A stretch of DNA of 64,000 nt from an uncultured Flavobacteriaceae bacterium (GTDB taxonomy: Bacteria > Bacteroidota > Bacteroidia > Flavobacteriales > Flavobacteriaceae), in the NCBI GenBank assembly GCA_947486785.1, contig CANKUU010000004.1:62001-126000 (forward strand). The letters run 5' to 3'. Both the position numbers and the translations under genes were made by a program. Shown piece after piece: positions 47,860 to 56,703 of the stretch (position 1 is its first letter; each line of letters opens with the position of its first letter). A model generated the notes under the pieces. That model was not told where the DNA came from. It searched no databases and worked only from the letters and a program-made list of their open reading frames with translations.

Positions 47860-49203
47860 ATGTCTTTAAAACCACTAAACGCTATATCGCCTATTGACGG
47901 ACGTTACCGTAGTAAAGTTGAAAATTTAGCTCCTTTCTTTTCTGAAGCAGCTTTGATAAAATATCGTGTTAGAGTTGAAATAGAATATTTTATTTCGCTT
48001 TGCGAACTTCCTTTGCCACAACTAAAAACATTTGACTCTTCTAAATTTGATGTACTCCGTGAAATCTACTTAAATTTTGATGCCCAAGATGCCCAAGACA
48101 TAAAAGAGATTGAAAAAGTTACAAATCATGACGTTAAGGCTGTTGAATATTTTATCAAGAAAAAATTTGATGCCTTAGGTATGACATCTTTTAAAGAGTT
48201 TATTCATTTTGGCCTAACCTCTCAAGACATTAATAATACAGCCATTCCGTTATCACTCAAAGAAGCAATGAATGAAGTATATGTACCTAAATATTTTGAA
48301 GTTCTTGACCAGCTTGAAAAACTTTCTGAAGCGTGGGCAGATATACCCATGTTGGCAAGAACCCACGGCCAACCTGCCTCCCCTACTCGTTTGGGCAAGG
48401 AAATTGCAGTATATGTAAAACGGCTTAAAGAACAGTTTAATTTATTAAATGATATACCCAGCGCCTCAAAGTTTGGAGGAGCAACTGGAAATTATAATGC
48501 GCATAAGGTGGCGTACCCTAGTATTGATTGGAAAGTTTTTGGGCAACAATTTGTTCAAGAAAAACTAGGCCTTCATCACTCTTTTCCTACCACTCAAATT
48601 GAACATTATGATCATATGGCTGCTTTGTTTGATACGCTAAAACGAATTAACACCATTCTTATAGATCTTGATCGTGATTTTTGGACCTATGTTTCTATGG
48701 ATTACTTTAAACAGCGAATTAAAGAAGGAGAAGTAGGCTCATCAGCAATGCCACATAAAGTAAACCCTATCGATTTTGAAAACTCTGAAGGTAATTTAGG
48801 TCTAGCAAATGCATTATTTGAACATTTATCAGCAAAGCTACCTATTTCAAGGTTACAACGCGATTTAACCGATAGTACCGTATTGAGAAATATTGGGGTG
48901 CCTTTTGCTCATACAATGATTGCTTTTCAATCCACCTTAAAAGGTTTAAACAAGCTGCTTTTAAATAAAGAAAAGTTTGAAGAAGATTTAGAAAATAACT
49001 GGGCTGTCGTAGCAGAAGCAATACAAACAATATTGAGAAGAGAAGGCTACCCAAACCCATATGAAGCTCTTAAAGGGTTAACACGTACAAATACCAAAAT
49101 AAACCAAAAATCAATAGCAGATTTCATTGATACTTTAGCTGTATCAGATGCAATTAAAGCTGAACTTAAAACTATTACCCCTAGCAATTATACTGGTATT
49201 TAA
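47860..49203 (+). CDS. purB: Adenylosuccinate lyase
   Basis: Cleaves SAICAR to AICAR and adenylosuccinate to AMP, releasing fumarate. The 447-residue protein has the fumarase/aspartase superfamily signature GSSAMPHKVNPIDFEN (about 293-308). The first two active-site regions are TSQDINNTA and ARTHGQPASPTRLGKEIA. Its length and NGxxR-like start (AISPIDGRYRSKVENL) match the E. coli-type PurB. Confidence 0.96.
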   Translation: MSLKPLNAISPIDGRYRSKVENLAPFFSEAALIKYRVRVEIEYFISLCELPLPQLKTFDSSKFDVLREIYLNFDAQDAQDIKEIEKVTNHDVKAVEYFIKKKFDALGMTSFKEFIHFGLTSQDINNTAIPLSLKEAMNEVYVPKYFEVLDQLEKLSEAWADIPMLARTHGQPASPTRLGKEIAVYVKRLKEQFNLLNDIPSASKFGGATGNYNAHKVAYPSIDWKVFGQQFVQEKLGLHHSFPTTQIEHYDHMAALFDTLKRINTILIDLDRDFWTYVSMDYFKQRIKEGEVGSSAMPHKVNPIDFENSEGNLGLANALFEHLSAKLPISRLQRDLTDSTVLRNIGVPFAHTMIAFQSTLKGLNKLLLNKEKFEEDLENNWAVVAEAIQTILRREGYPNPYEALKGLTRTNTKINQKSIADFIDTLAVSDAIKAELKTITPSNYTGI

Positions 49204-49384
49204 TTTAAAAAACATCTGAAAATTTATTTTAATAATTGATTATTAATGATAGCTTTTTAAATAGTTAACTTCAGTATCCAAGACCCTACAAATAAATAGT
49301 ACTTTTAAGATAATTACCCTAGTATAAATTTTTATAATCTACCTAGCTCTTAATTTTTAAGTACTACAAAAAGTATAAGAATAA

Positions 49385-49411
49385 AAAAGACCGTCGTTAT
49401 GACGGTCTTTT
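49385..49411. terminator. Bidirectional terminator between purB and mscS
   Basis: AAAAGACCGTC (49385-49395) pairs perfectly with GACGGTCTTTT (49401-49411) around a 5-nt loop, with A and T runs on either side. It can stop transcription from both convergent genes. Confidence 0.85.
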
Positions 49412-49436
49412 AAATTTAATCTTTAAAAAGAGAAGC

Positions 49437-50255
49437 TTATCCCTTTTTTTGAATTTCTACTGCATGTGGGTAAGGTATTTCAATATTAGCTTTATCTAGA
49501 GCTAGTTTACTGCCTTCAACGGTTGCAAAGAAAACATCCCAATAATCTTCTGGCTTACAAAAAGGACGAACCGCTAAATCAACAGAACTATCACCAAGAT
49601 TAGCAACATTTACTGAAGGAGCTGGGTCTTTAAGAACCTTTGGATTAGATGTTAACACTTCTAAAAGCACTTCTTTTGCTTTTTTCATGTCTTCACCATA
49701 CCCAATACCTACTTGTGTATCAACTCTTATTTTTCCTTCAGCAGTATAGTTAATAATATTTCCGTTTGCCATAGCTCCATTTGGTACAATAGCCAATTTA
49801 TTATCTGGTGTCGTTAATTTAGTTGTGAAAATTTCAATTTCTTTCACAACACCCAAGGTACCTTGAGCCTCTATTAAATCGCCAATTTTATAAGGTTTAA
49901 AAATTATTAAAAGAACTCCACCTGCAAAATTTGATAAAGAACCTTGTAATGCTAAACCAATTGCTAAACCAGCGGCAGCTATAACGGCTGCAAAACTAGT
50001 AGTTTCAACACCTAGTTTAGAGATTACCATAATAACTAGAAAAATCTTTAATGCCCAGCTTACTAAGTTTAGTAAAAACTTCTGTAAAGCTTCATCATAA
50101 TCTTTCTTCATCATGGCCTTTCTTAAAACTCCTACGAGCTTTTTAATTATCCATGATCCAATAATGTAAATAACTATAGCACCAATAATCTTGGGGCCAT
50201 AATCTGCTGCAAAATCAATTGCCTTGTCAATCCATACTTTTGTCTCGTCTTCCAT
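49437..50255 (-). CDS. Small-conductance mechanosensitive channel (MscS family)
   Basis: A 272-residue channel that releases solutes on osmotic downshock. There are three transmembrane helices (about 18-38, 62-84 and 88-118). The pore helix AVIAAAGLAIGLALQGSLSN carries the Ala/Gly pattern of MscS TM3, followed by the FKPYKIGDLIEAQGTLGVV beta domain. PNGAMANGNIINYT and IPYPHAVEIQ are further MscS marks. It is similar in length to E. coli MscS (286). Confidence 0.92.
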   Translation of the reverse strand: MEDETKVWIDKAIDFAADYGPKIIGAIVIYIIGSWIIKKLVGVLRKAMMKKDYDEALQKFLLNLVSWALKIFLVIMVISKLGVETTSFAAVIAAAGLAIGLALQGSLSNFAGGVLLIIFKPYKIGDLIEAQGTLGVVKEIEIFTTKLTTPDNKLAIVPNGAMANGNIINYTAEGKIRVDTQVGIGYGEDMKKAKEVLLEVLTSNPKVLKDPAPSVNVANLGDSSVDLAVRPFCKPEDYWDVFFATVEGSKLALDKANIEIPYPHAVEIQKKG

Positions 50256-50450
50256 TGTAATTTTAATTAATGTTTATGTTTATAGTTGAGCCAATATATG
50301 AATTAGAATTTAAATCATAATTCTATTTTTACTTTTTTATAAAAATTAACCACTGTCGAAGCAATCTAGCTGATAGTACTATTCAAACAAAAACTCCTAT
50401 TTACTAATATTTTAGCAAATAAGAGCTGTTTATATTAATCAGTTAACTAC

Positions 50451-50990
50451 TTAGTTATCAATCCAATCTACTAATTTCTCTAAACCTTCACCCTTAAAAT
50501 CAGACTTTTCGAGTGCTCCTAGTAGTTGCATCATATTAGACGGCTTCATGTTATCACCTAAAACGCGAACAACAATAAAGCCCATCTCTTTATTATTACC
50601 ATAAACGATGAGCTCATCAATGGCATCTTCTGTACCTAGATATTTAATAGTTGCTTTTCCAAGACTGGTTTTCACTTTCATTAGCTCCACAAAATCTTTT
50701 CCTTTAAGAATACGCTTTATCTTAAGATGTTCTATCTCGTAATCGGCAGTATTACTTTCATTTTTCTTAAAAGCTAGTATATTTAACTTCTTCAAAGATT
50801 TAAAAGCATTGAACTGATCTTCAGTTAAATCCCCACTTTTTATATTTAAAATACTACTAGGAAGATCAAACTTTAAAAAATTTGGATTTTCAGCACTATC
50901 TGCAAAATATTCGGCTAAACTTTGTGTAGAAGAACAGGATGCTAAAACAAGACTAGATAAAATCACCAAAACGATGTAAATTTTTTTCAT
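50451..50990 (-). CDS. DUF4252 lipoprotein
   Basis: A 179-residue lipoprotein with signal MKKIYIVLVILSSLVLASC (Cys 19). The mature part follows the DUF4252 pattern: a region of about 130 residues with FKSLKKLNILAF, FVELMKVKTSLGKATIKYLG and a C-terminal VLGDNMKPSNMMQLLGALEK. It is the most divergent and only lipidated member of three DUF4252 genes here. It lies 101 bp after the previous copy and is the last gene of the apparent ECF operon. Function unknown. Confidence 0.7.
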   Translation of the reverse strand: MKKIYIVLVILSSLVLASCSSTQSLAEYFADSAENPNFLKFDLPSSILNIKSGDLTEDQFNAFKSLKKLNILAFKKNESNTADYEIEHLKIKRILKGKDFVELMKVKTSLGKATIKYLGTEDAIDELIVYGNNKEMGFIVVRVLGDNMKPSNMMQLLGALEKSDFKGEGLEKLVDWIDN

Positions 50991-51091
50991 TTTAAAGGTT
51001 TAAATATTTTTTGTTTTGAAATTAAGCTGCGATAGCTTGAGATAATTTAAAAATTGTAAGCTACCGTAGCTAAAACATTTTTAGGTAATAC

Positions 51092-51634
51092 TTACCTTCT
51101 ACCTGCCCTATTCAATTCTTTAGGCAAGTTTAGTTTGTTCGTTATACTACTTACTTTATTTAGATCGATATCTCCAGTTAAGGACACCAATATGGTTTCA
51201 AATTTTCTGGAGTTTACGTTAGTTTCTAGGTTTTTTAAACCAGATACAAACATCAACAGCTCTCGTACATGATCTTCATCTTTATCATTTCTAATATAAA
51301 ATTTAACATTTACATCTTTATCTTTAACTCGAACGAGTTCCTCCATAGAAGAAGATTTTAAATATTTTTTTACCGTTGACATCATATCCTTAGAAATTTG
51401 CTTGTCTTCGGTAATAAATACTTTAATGTCATCGATACCTTTTGCAGCTTCTAAAAATTCTTGTGCTTCTCGATCATCTGATACTTCACCTACTTTTGAC
51501 ATTAAATTAATTAGTGCTTTATTAATGATTACGGTGCCAACATCATCCATATGCTCAAAACGATCAAAAGCTGATTGTGAAAAACCAAATACGGGTAAAA
51601 CTGCGATTGCTACTCTTAAAAATAATTTATTCAT
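51092..51634 (-). CDS. DUF4252 exported protein
   Basis: A 180-residue protein with a signal peptide (MNKLFLRVAIAVLPVFGFSQ). The ATG at 51634 is chosen because the 11 upstream in-frame residues are not signal-like. It is a clear paralogue of its upstream neighbour: both share VKDKDxNxKFYIxNxKDEDHV and LTGDIDLNK. DUF4252 proteins in Bacteroidota commonly accompany ECF sigma genes. No catalytic residues are apparent. Confidence 0.82.
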   Translation of the reverse strand: MNKLFLRVAIAVLPVFGFSQSAFDRFEHMDDVGTVIINKALINLMSKVGEVSDDREAQEFLEAAKGIDDIKVFITEDKQISKDMMSTVKKYLKSSSMEELVRVKDKDVNVKFYIRNDKDEDHVRELLMFVSGLKNLETNVNSRKFETILVSLTGDIDLNKVSSITNKLNLPKELNRAGRR

Positions 51635-51770
51635 GACTGTTTGTTTTAATCCTATACCATACGGCATAAGAAATTGATTATTAATTAATTGATTGATGAT
51701 AAATGTAACTCTGTTTAATACATTTGTGTTGTAAAAAATTAAAATAACTAGCTATTATTTAAATTTGATA

Positions 51771-52313
51771 TTATTTTTTGGCGGCTTTATTTAGCTCTTG
51801 TGGTAAGTTCATTTTTTTTGTAAGTGCTCCAATTTTATTTAAATCTATATCCCCTGTTAATGACAGCAATACTGTTTCTAACTTTTTACCCTTAATAGAA
51901 AGGTCTACGTTGTTTATTCCGGTAATAAACATTAACAGCTCGCTTACATGATCTTCGTCTTTACCGTTTTTAATATAAAATTTAATATTAGCGTCTTTAT
52001 CTTTAACGCGCATTAACTCCTCCATCGTTTCAGTTTTTAGATACTTAGAAACTGTTTCTCTCATATCACTAGTAACTTTAGGGTCTTCAGTAGTAAAAAC
52101 TTTTAAACCTGTTAAGTTTTGGGCTAGTTTCATATAATCTTGTGATTCAGGGTCCTCTAAATCAACATCCATTTTTGATAAAAGACGAAACATACTTTTA
52201 TTAATTACCACGGCACTTACGGCATCTAAGTCTTCGTATTTGTCAAAAATTGATTGCGACATACCTAAAAGAGGCATCACAATAAATAGTAGTATTAGAA
52301 CATTTTTTTTCAT
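51771..52313 (-). CDS. DUF4252 exported protein
   Basis: A 180-residue protein with signal peptide MKKNVLILLFIVMPLLGMSQ. DUF4252 segments include FDKYEDLDAVSAVVINKSMF, MEELMRVKDKDANIKFYIKN and LSLTGDIDLNKIGALTKKMN. It is the first of three family members and starts 11 bp after the anti-sigma gene, so it is certainly cotranscribed with the sigma/anti-sigma pair. It may be an effector or signal of that pathway; function unknown. Confidence 0.84.
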   Translation of the reverse strand: MKKNVLILLFIVMPLLGMSQSIFDKYEDLDAVSAVVINKSMFRLLSKMDVDLEDPESQDYMKLAQNLTGLKVFTTEDPKVTSDMRETVSKYLKTETMEELMRVKDKDANIKFYIKNGKDEDHVSELLMFITGINNVDLSIKGKKLETVLLSLTGDIDLNKIGALTKKMNLPQELNKAAKK

Positions 52314-52324
52314 TTTATTTTTTT

Positions 52325-52765
52325 TTAATTTTTATTGTAAATTTTTTGTTTTACTTCTTCAAACTTATTTAAGTACACCACCTTTTGAGCTCCCTTATTA
52401 AAATTGGCTGCCAAAAGATCTAATGCTTTTTTAGTTTCTTTATATGCATATTCAGTTTCTTTCTGTTTTTTATATTGATTGCCCACATAAACACCTAACA
52501 TTAAGAGCATTACTGCTGCGACTGAAAACCACTTGTACTTATGTTTTCTTTTAACCGGTGCAGTTGTATGGCTCTCTAGCAGCAGCTCTTTAGTTAAACC
52601 CTCTGCCCTAGCCTCTTTAAGAGCTTGAAAAATAGGGGTGTATTGTTGTAAATGTTCGGCAATATTATCTTGTGAAAAATAAGCTTTGAGCCTTTTTTCA
52701 TCGGCTACAGTACTTGTAGCGTCAAAATACTTTTCTAATAATTTTTCAATATTATCCAATTCCAT
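52325..52765 (-). CDS. Probable anti-sigma factor (single-pass)
   Basis: A 146-residue protein with a cytoplasmic N-terminus (MELDNIEKLLEKYFDATSTV, a start common to small Bacteroidota anti-sigma-like proteins). One transmembrane helix follows (about 79-95, WFSVAAVMLLMLGVYVG), then a short helical periplasmic tail. It overlaps the sigma gene by 14 bp, and translational coupling of this kind is typical of sigma/anti-sigma pairs. No zinc motif is seen. Confidence 0.72.
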   Translation of the reverse strand: MELDNIEKLLEKYFDATSTVADEKRLKAYFSQDNIAEHLQQYTPIFQALKEARAEGLTKELLLESHTTAPVKRKHKYKWFSVAAVMLLMLGVYVGNQYKKQKETEYAYKETKKALDLLAANFNKGAQKVVYLNKFEEVKQKIYNKN

Positions 52766-53261
52766 AGCTATGTTTTTGCACTAATTTTTCTCTTACTGTT
52801 TTTCTTGCTCTAGATAAAGCTACTCGCACGGCAGTTGGTTGCATTTGTAACATTTCACCAATTTCACTAAGGTCATATTCCTCAACATCTCGCAATTGTA
52901 AAACCAACTTTTGTTGTTCTGGTAAGCTTTCTATTATTTTTTCAACCCAACTTACACTATCTTTTGCCTCTATTTGGCTCTGCAACTCACTACCTTTTTC
53001 TTGATAATTACTATGAACTAATTTTAAATTACTTGCTTGTTTCGATTTTAGTCTGTCTAAACAAAAATTCTTTGTCATTGTCATTGCAAAAGCTTCTACA
53101 CTTTTATAATTAGCCATTGATTGTTTTTTAGACCATAGCTTTAAAATAACTTCTTGAGTTGCATCTTCGGCTTCCTCTTTTGAAACAAGCAGCCGTTTAG
53201 CTAGCCTAAAAAGCTTATCTCTAAATGGCATCACTAGATTTATAAATTCTTTATGCTGCAT
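52752..53261 (-). CDS. ECF-type RNA polymerase sigma-70 factor
   Basis: A 169-residue ECF sigma factor. Region 2 has LLVSKEEAEDATQEVILKLW and SVEAFAMTMTKNFCLDRLKS. Region 4 has LPEQQKLVLQLRDVEEYDLS, EIGEMLQMQPTAVRVALSRA and RKTVREKL. I prefer the ATG at 53261 (MQHKEFINLV); an in-frame TTG 21 bp upstream is possible. It heads an operon with an anti-sigma and three DUF4252 genes and diverges from the S41 peptidase pair. Confidence 0.9.
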   Translation of the reverse strand: MQHKEFINLVMPFRDKLFRLAKRLLVSKEEAEDATQEVILKLWSKKQSMANYKSVEAFAMTMTKNFCLDRLKSKQASNLKLVHSNYQEKGSELQSQIEAKDSVSWVEKIIESLPEQQKLVLQLRDVEEYDLSEIGEMLQMQPTAVRVALSRARKTVREKLVQKHSYGIG

Positions 53262-53536
53262 GAACTGATTGCTAATTTGCAAGCTACTTTTAAAGGGTTA
53301 TATAAGCGAGACGAAGCACTTTCAATATTGTTACAATTTTTTTATTATATTGATAAATCTTTAAGGTCGTACACTATTCTTAGTCGTACCAAATTGGCTC
53401 TTTTAATTGTTTTAATTTAAATAAAGTGTTATTATTGGTAGGGTTATTGGTATTGTTTATGATATCTAACTTAGCTCGGCAGTTTATTCATTTAAAGTAA
53501 ATGATTAAATTAGAATAAAAATTTAAAAGAACTTTC

Positions 53537-55063
53537 ATGAAAAAGTATTTTGTAGTATTTCTTTCCATAGGATTTTTAGTATCCAGTTGTTCTAAAAGTG
53601 ATGATGACGTTTCAACACCAGACAATGGGTCTAACTCGGAGAATTCCGTTGAAAAATTAGTCGCTGATTACCCTGTTCAAAATTTTATGTGGCAAGCGAT
53701 GAATGCCTATTATTTTTGGCAAGCAGATGTTGCAGATTTAGCAGATTCTAAAGACGATATAGCTGCAGACTATGCAGAATTTTTATCGTCAGAATCTGAT
53801 CCTGCCAATTTTTTCTTTAAAATATGTAATCAACATAGAAATGTGGTGGGTGATGAAGCTGCCGTTGACCGGTTTAGTTTTCTTAGTGAAAACTACCAAA
53901 ACTTAATTCAAGGATTTGAAGGGGTTTCTAAAAGTGATGGAGTAGAATTTGGTTTATCTCTTTATGATACTGATAAGGTATTTGGTTATGTTCGCTACAT
54001 TGTTCCAGGATCAGATGCGGCAAGTAAAGAAATCAGTCGGGGTGATATTTTTATAGGAATAAATGGAACCGAACTAACACTAGATAACTATAGAAATCTA
54101 TTATTCGGCGACATAAGTACTTATGAAATGAATTTTGCAACGATAGAAAATAGAACTATTATCCCCAATGGAAAATCACTATCATTAACAAAAGAAGAAG
54201 GTTTAAGTGAAAACCCTATTTTGATAAATAAAGTAATTGAGCGGAATGGACTAAAAATAGGTTACTTAATGTATAACTCATTTATTGCAAATTATGACGA
54301 GCAGCTTAATGACGCCTTTGGCGAACTAAAAGCAGCTAATATTGATGAACTAATTTTAGATTTTCGATATAATGGCGGTGGCCGTGTTTCCTCTGCTATT
54401 CAGATTGCTAGTTCTATATACGGGGCAAAAACAAATGAGCTTTTTCTAAAAGCTAGATTCAATAATAAAATTCAGTCTACCTTTTCCCCTGGCGATGATG
54501 AATCAAATTTTATCGATAGAACTATAGATGGTAGTCCAATTAATGAGCTAAACCTTAATAGGGTCTATGTGATAACTACCAATGGTACAGCTTCAGCAAG
54601 TGAGCTTGTAATTAATGGACTAGAACCATATGTTGATGTGATTCTAGTCGGAGAAAAAACAAGAGGCAAAAATGAATTTTCTGTAACCTTTGTTGATGAT
54701 AGAGCAAATAACTATTTTTATAATGAGGATAGAGAAGCTAACATCAACCCAAATAACCAATGGGCAATACAGCCATTGCTAGGTAGAAACGAAAATGCAG
54801 ATGGTTTCTTAGACTACACTAGTGGGTTAAACCCCGATCATGAGTTAGAAGAAGATCTTGCTAACCTTGGTACCTTAGGAGAACCAACGGAACCTTTACT
54901 TGCCAGAACTTTAGACGTAATTACTGGAACTACAAGTAAGTTTAACTTAGAACCTATTTTTTTTAGTGAAGTACTTTCTAGTTCAGCAGAAATGAAAGCA
55001 ACACATGACAAAATGCTCATGGATGGTTTAATTAACGCTACTACTTTTAAAAATAAAGAATAA
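53537..55063 (+). CDS. S41-family peptidase lipoprotein
   Basis: A 508-residue C-terminal-processing-type serine peptidase. The signal VVFLSIGFLVSSC ends in a lipobox Cys (residue 18), so it is membrane anchored. A PDZ-like segment lies near 140-220 (YVRYIVPGSDAASKEISRGD). The catalytic domain has ELILDFRYNGGGRV, the nucleophile in TASASELVINGLEPY (about 353-355) and the general base Lys in TRGKNEFSV (about 377). It is followed 50 bp later by a close paralogue. Probable cell-surface or periplasmic protease; substrate unknown. Confidence 0.87.
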   Translation: MKKYFVVFLSIGFLVSSCSKSDDDVSTPDNGSNSENSVEKLVADYPVQNFMWQAMNAYYFWQADVADLADSKDDIAADYAEFLSSESDPANFFFKICNQHRNVVGDEAAVDRFSFLSENYQNLIQGFEGVSKSDGVEFGLSLYDTDKVFGYVRYIVPGSDAASKEISRGDIFIGINGTELTLDNYRNLLFGDISTYEMNFATIENRTIIPNGKSLSLTKEEGLSENPILINKVIERNGLKIGYLMYNSFIANYDEQLNDAFGELKAANIDELILDFRYNGGGRVSSAIQIASSIYGAKTNELFLKARFNNKIQSTFSPGDDESNFIDRTIDGSPINELNLNRVYVITTNGTASASELVINGLEPYVDVILVGEKTRGKNEFSVTFVDDRANNYFYNEDREANINPNNQWAIQPLLGRNENADGFLDYTSGLNPDHELEEDLANLGTLGEPTEPLLARTLDVITGTTSKFNLEPIFFSEVLSSSAEMKATHDKMLMDGLINATTFKNKE

Positions 55064-55113
55064 TCGAACAGTTTCCCGTTATATTAGACCAAAACTAATA
55101 CCAAACTTTTTAA

Positions 55114-56604
55114 ATGAGAAATAAATTAAGCTTAGTCTGTTTAGTTTTACTAGCCGCTTGCAGTAAAAATGATAACGATATAACGGCACCTGATACTGTA
55201 GATCCAGATCCAAATGCTGGAGTAGTAGTTCAAGATTTCATGTGGAAGGCTATGAACTTTTGGTATTTTTGGCAATCTGATGTAGAAAATCTTTCAGATA
55301 CCAAATTTCAGAACACCCCGGAAGGTAGTGAAAACTATACCAATTTTTTACTATCAGAAGAAAACCCTGCTAATTTTTTTAATAATAAACTACGCTTTTC
55401 AGAAGATAGATTTAGTTTTTTTTCTGATAATTACGTTGAGTTAACCAATCAACTTGCTGGTATTTCAAAAAGTAATGGTGTAGAATTTGGTTTGGTAGGC
55501 ATTAGAAATAGTGAAAACATTTTTGGTTATGTTCGCTATATTCTACCCAACTCAGATGCGTCTAACAAGGATATTCAAAGAGGTGACCTATTTACAGGAG
55601 TTAATGGAGAAACCCTAACCCGATCAAACTATAGAAGTTTACTTTTTGGTGAATCTAACACCTACACCTTAAACATGTCTGAATTTGTAGATGGGGTTCT
55701 TAGGCCTACCGATAACTCCGTAATGCTAGAAAAACAAGAGGGTGTTTCTGAAAACCCAGTTTTTTTAGATAAAATATTCGAAATAAACGGAAAAAAAATC
55801 GGTTATCTAGTATATAACGGTTTTACCAACGAATATGATGAAAATTTGAATGATGCTTTTGCTAGATTTAAATCGGGGGGTGTTACCGATTTAATCGTAG
55901 ATTTTAGATACAACCCTGGAGGATCTGTACGTACTGCCCGTTATTTATCAAGTATGATTTATGGAACCAACACAAACGATGTGTTTTTAAAGGCTCGATA
56001 CAACGGTAAATACCAAGCTCTGCTTGAAGATAACAACAGAGAAACACGACGGTTTTTTGCGGACAGAATTGCTGGCGGCTCTGAAATAAACACCTTAAAT
56101 TTAAGAAAAGCATATTTTATTACTACCAAAGCATCAGCATCTGCAAGCGAGCTAGTTATTAATGGTTTAGAGCCTTATTTGGATGCTGTTCAAGTAGGAG
56201 ACACCACAAGAGGTAAAAATGAATTTTCAGTAACTATGGTAGATGATCGCGGTAGCGATTTTGGCCCATATGTTTATAACCCTGCAAGAAGAAATAATAT
56301 TAAACAGGGTAACAACTGGGCAATTCAACCTTTAATTGGAAGAAACGAGAACGCTGATGGTTTTTCTGATTACACTGCGGGATTAGTGCCCGATGTACAG
56401 TTAAAAGAAGATGTTCGTAATTTAGGTGTCTTAGGCGATCAGAATGAGCCTTTGTTGGCAAAAGCTTTAGAACAAATTACTGGTATCTCAGCAAAAAGAA
56501 ATTTTACAGAAAAAAATCCTATTTATGAGCTTACCAATTCAAAAATGTTCACCCCCTTGAAAGACAATATGTATGTTACTGAACTGCCGATGGTAAAAAA
56601 ATAG
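55114..56604 (+). CDS. S41-family peptidase lipoprotein (paralogue)
   Basis: A 496-residue paralogue of the preceding gene with the same layout: lipobox Cys at residue 16 (LVLLAAC), a WKAMNFWYFWQ N-terminal motif, a PDZ-like segment (YVRYILPNSDASNKDIQRGD) and the S41 domain. DLIVDFRYNPGGSV, SASASELVINGLEPY with the Ser nucleophile (about 344-346) and TRGKNEFSV with the Lys base (about 368) are intact. The first 35 mature residues differ from the neighbour. Tandem duplication is clear. Confidence 0.87.
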   Translation: MRNKLSLVCLVLLAACSKNDNDITAPDTVDPDPNAGVVVQDFMWKAMNFWYFWQSDVENLSDTKFQNTPEGSENYTNFLLSEENPANFFNNKLRFSEDRFSFFSDNYVELTNQLAGISKSNGVEFGLVGIRNSENIFGYVRYILPNSDASNKDIQRGDLFTGVNGETLTRSNYRSLLFGESNTYTLNMSEFVDGVLRPTDNSVMLEKQEGVSENPVFLDKIFEINGKKIGYLVYNGFTNEYDENLNDAFARFKSGGVTDLIVDFRYNPGGSVRTARYLSSMIYGTNTNDVFLKARYNGKYQALLEDNNRETRRFFADRIAGGSEINTLNLRKAYFITTKASASASELVINGLEPYLDAVQVGDTTRGKNEFSVTMVDDRGSDFGPYVYNPARRNNIKQGNNWAIQPLIGRNENADGFSDYTAGLVPDVQLKEDVRNLGVLGDQNEPLLAKALEQITGISAKRNFTEKNPIYELTNSKMFTPLKDNMYVTELPMVKK

Positions 56605-56623
56605 TAGATAGTAAATTGAAAAA

Positions 56624-56660
56624 AGGCCTATAGTATATAGCTATAGGCCTCCTTTTTTTT
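56624..56660 (+). terminator. Rho-independent terminator after the S41 pair
   Basis: AGGCCTATAG (56624-56633) pairs with CTATAGGCCT (56641-56650) around a 7-nt loop, followed by CC and eight T residues. The left A run means it could also weakly serve the minus-strand operon ending at 56704. Confidence 0.85.
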
Positions 56661-56703
56661 AAACATTTTTAAACTAATGTATCAATGTACTCTAAAACTT
56701 TTT

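Noticed and set aside
47636-47869. 77-residue plus-strand ORF overlapping the gene before purB
   Set aside because: Out of frame with the better-supported ORF and composed of low-complexity hydrophobic sequence in the gap.
15640-49203. Purine genes purL, purC, rdgB and purB as a functional cluster
   Set aside because: They are spread over 33 kb on both strands with unrelated genes between them, so no operon or island is supported.
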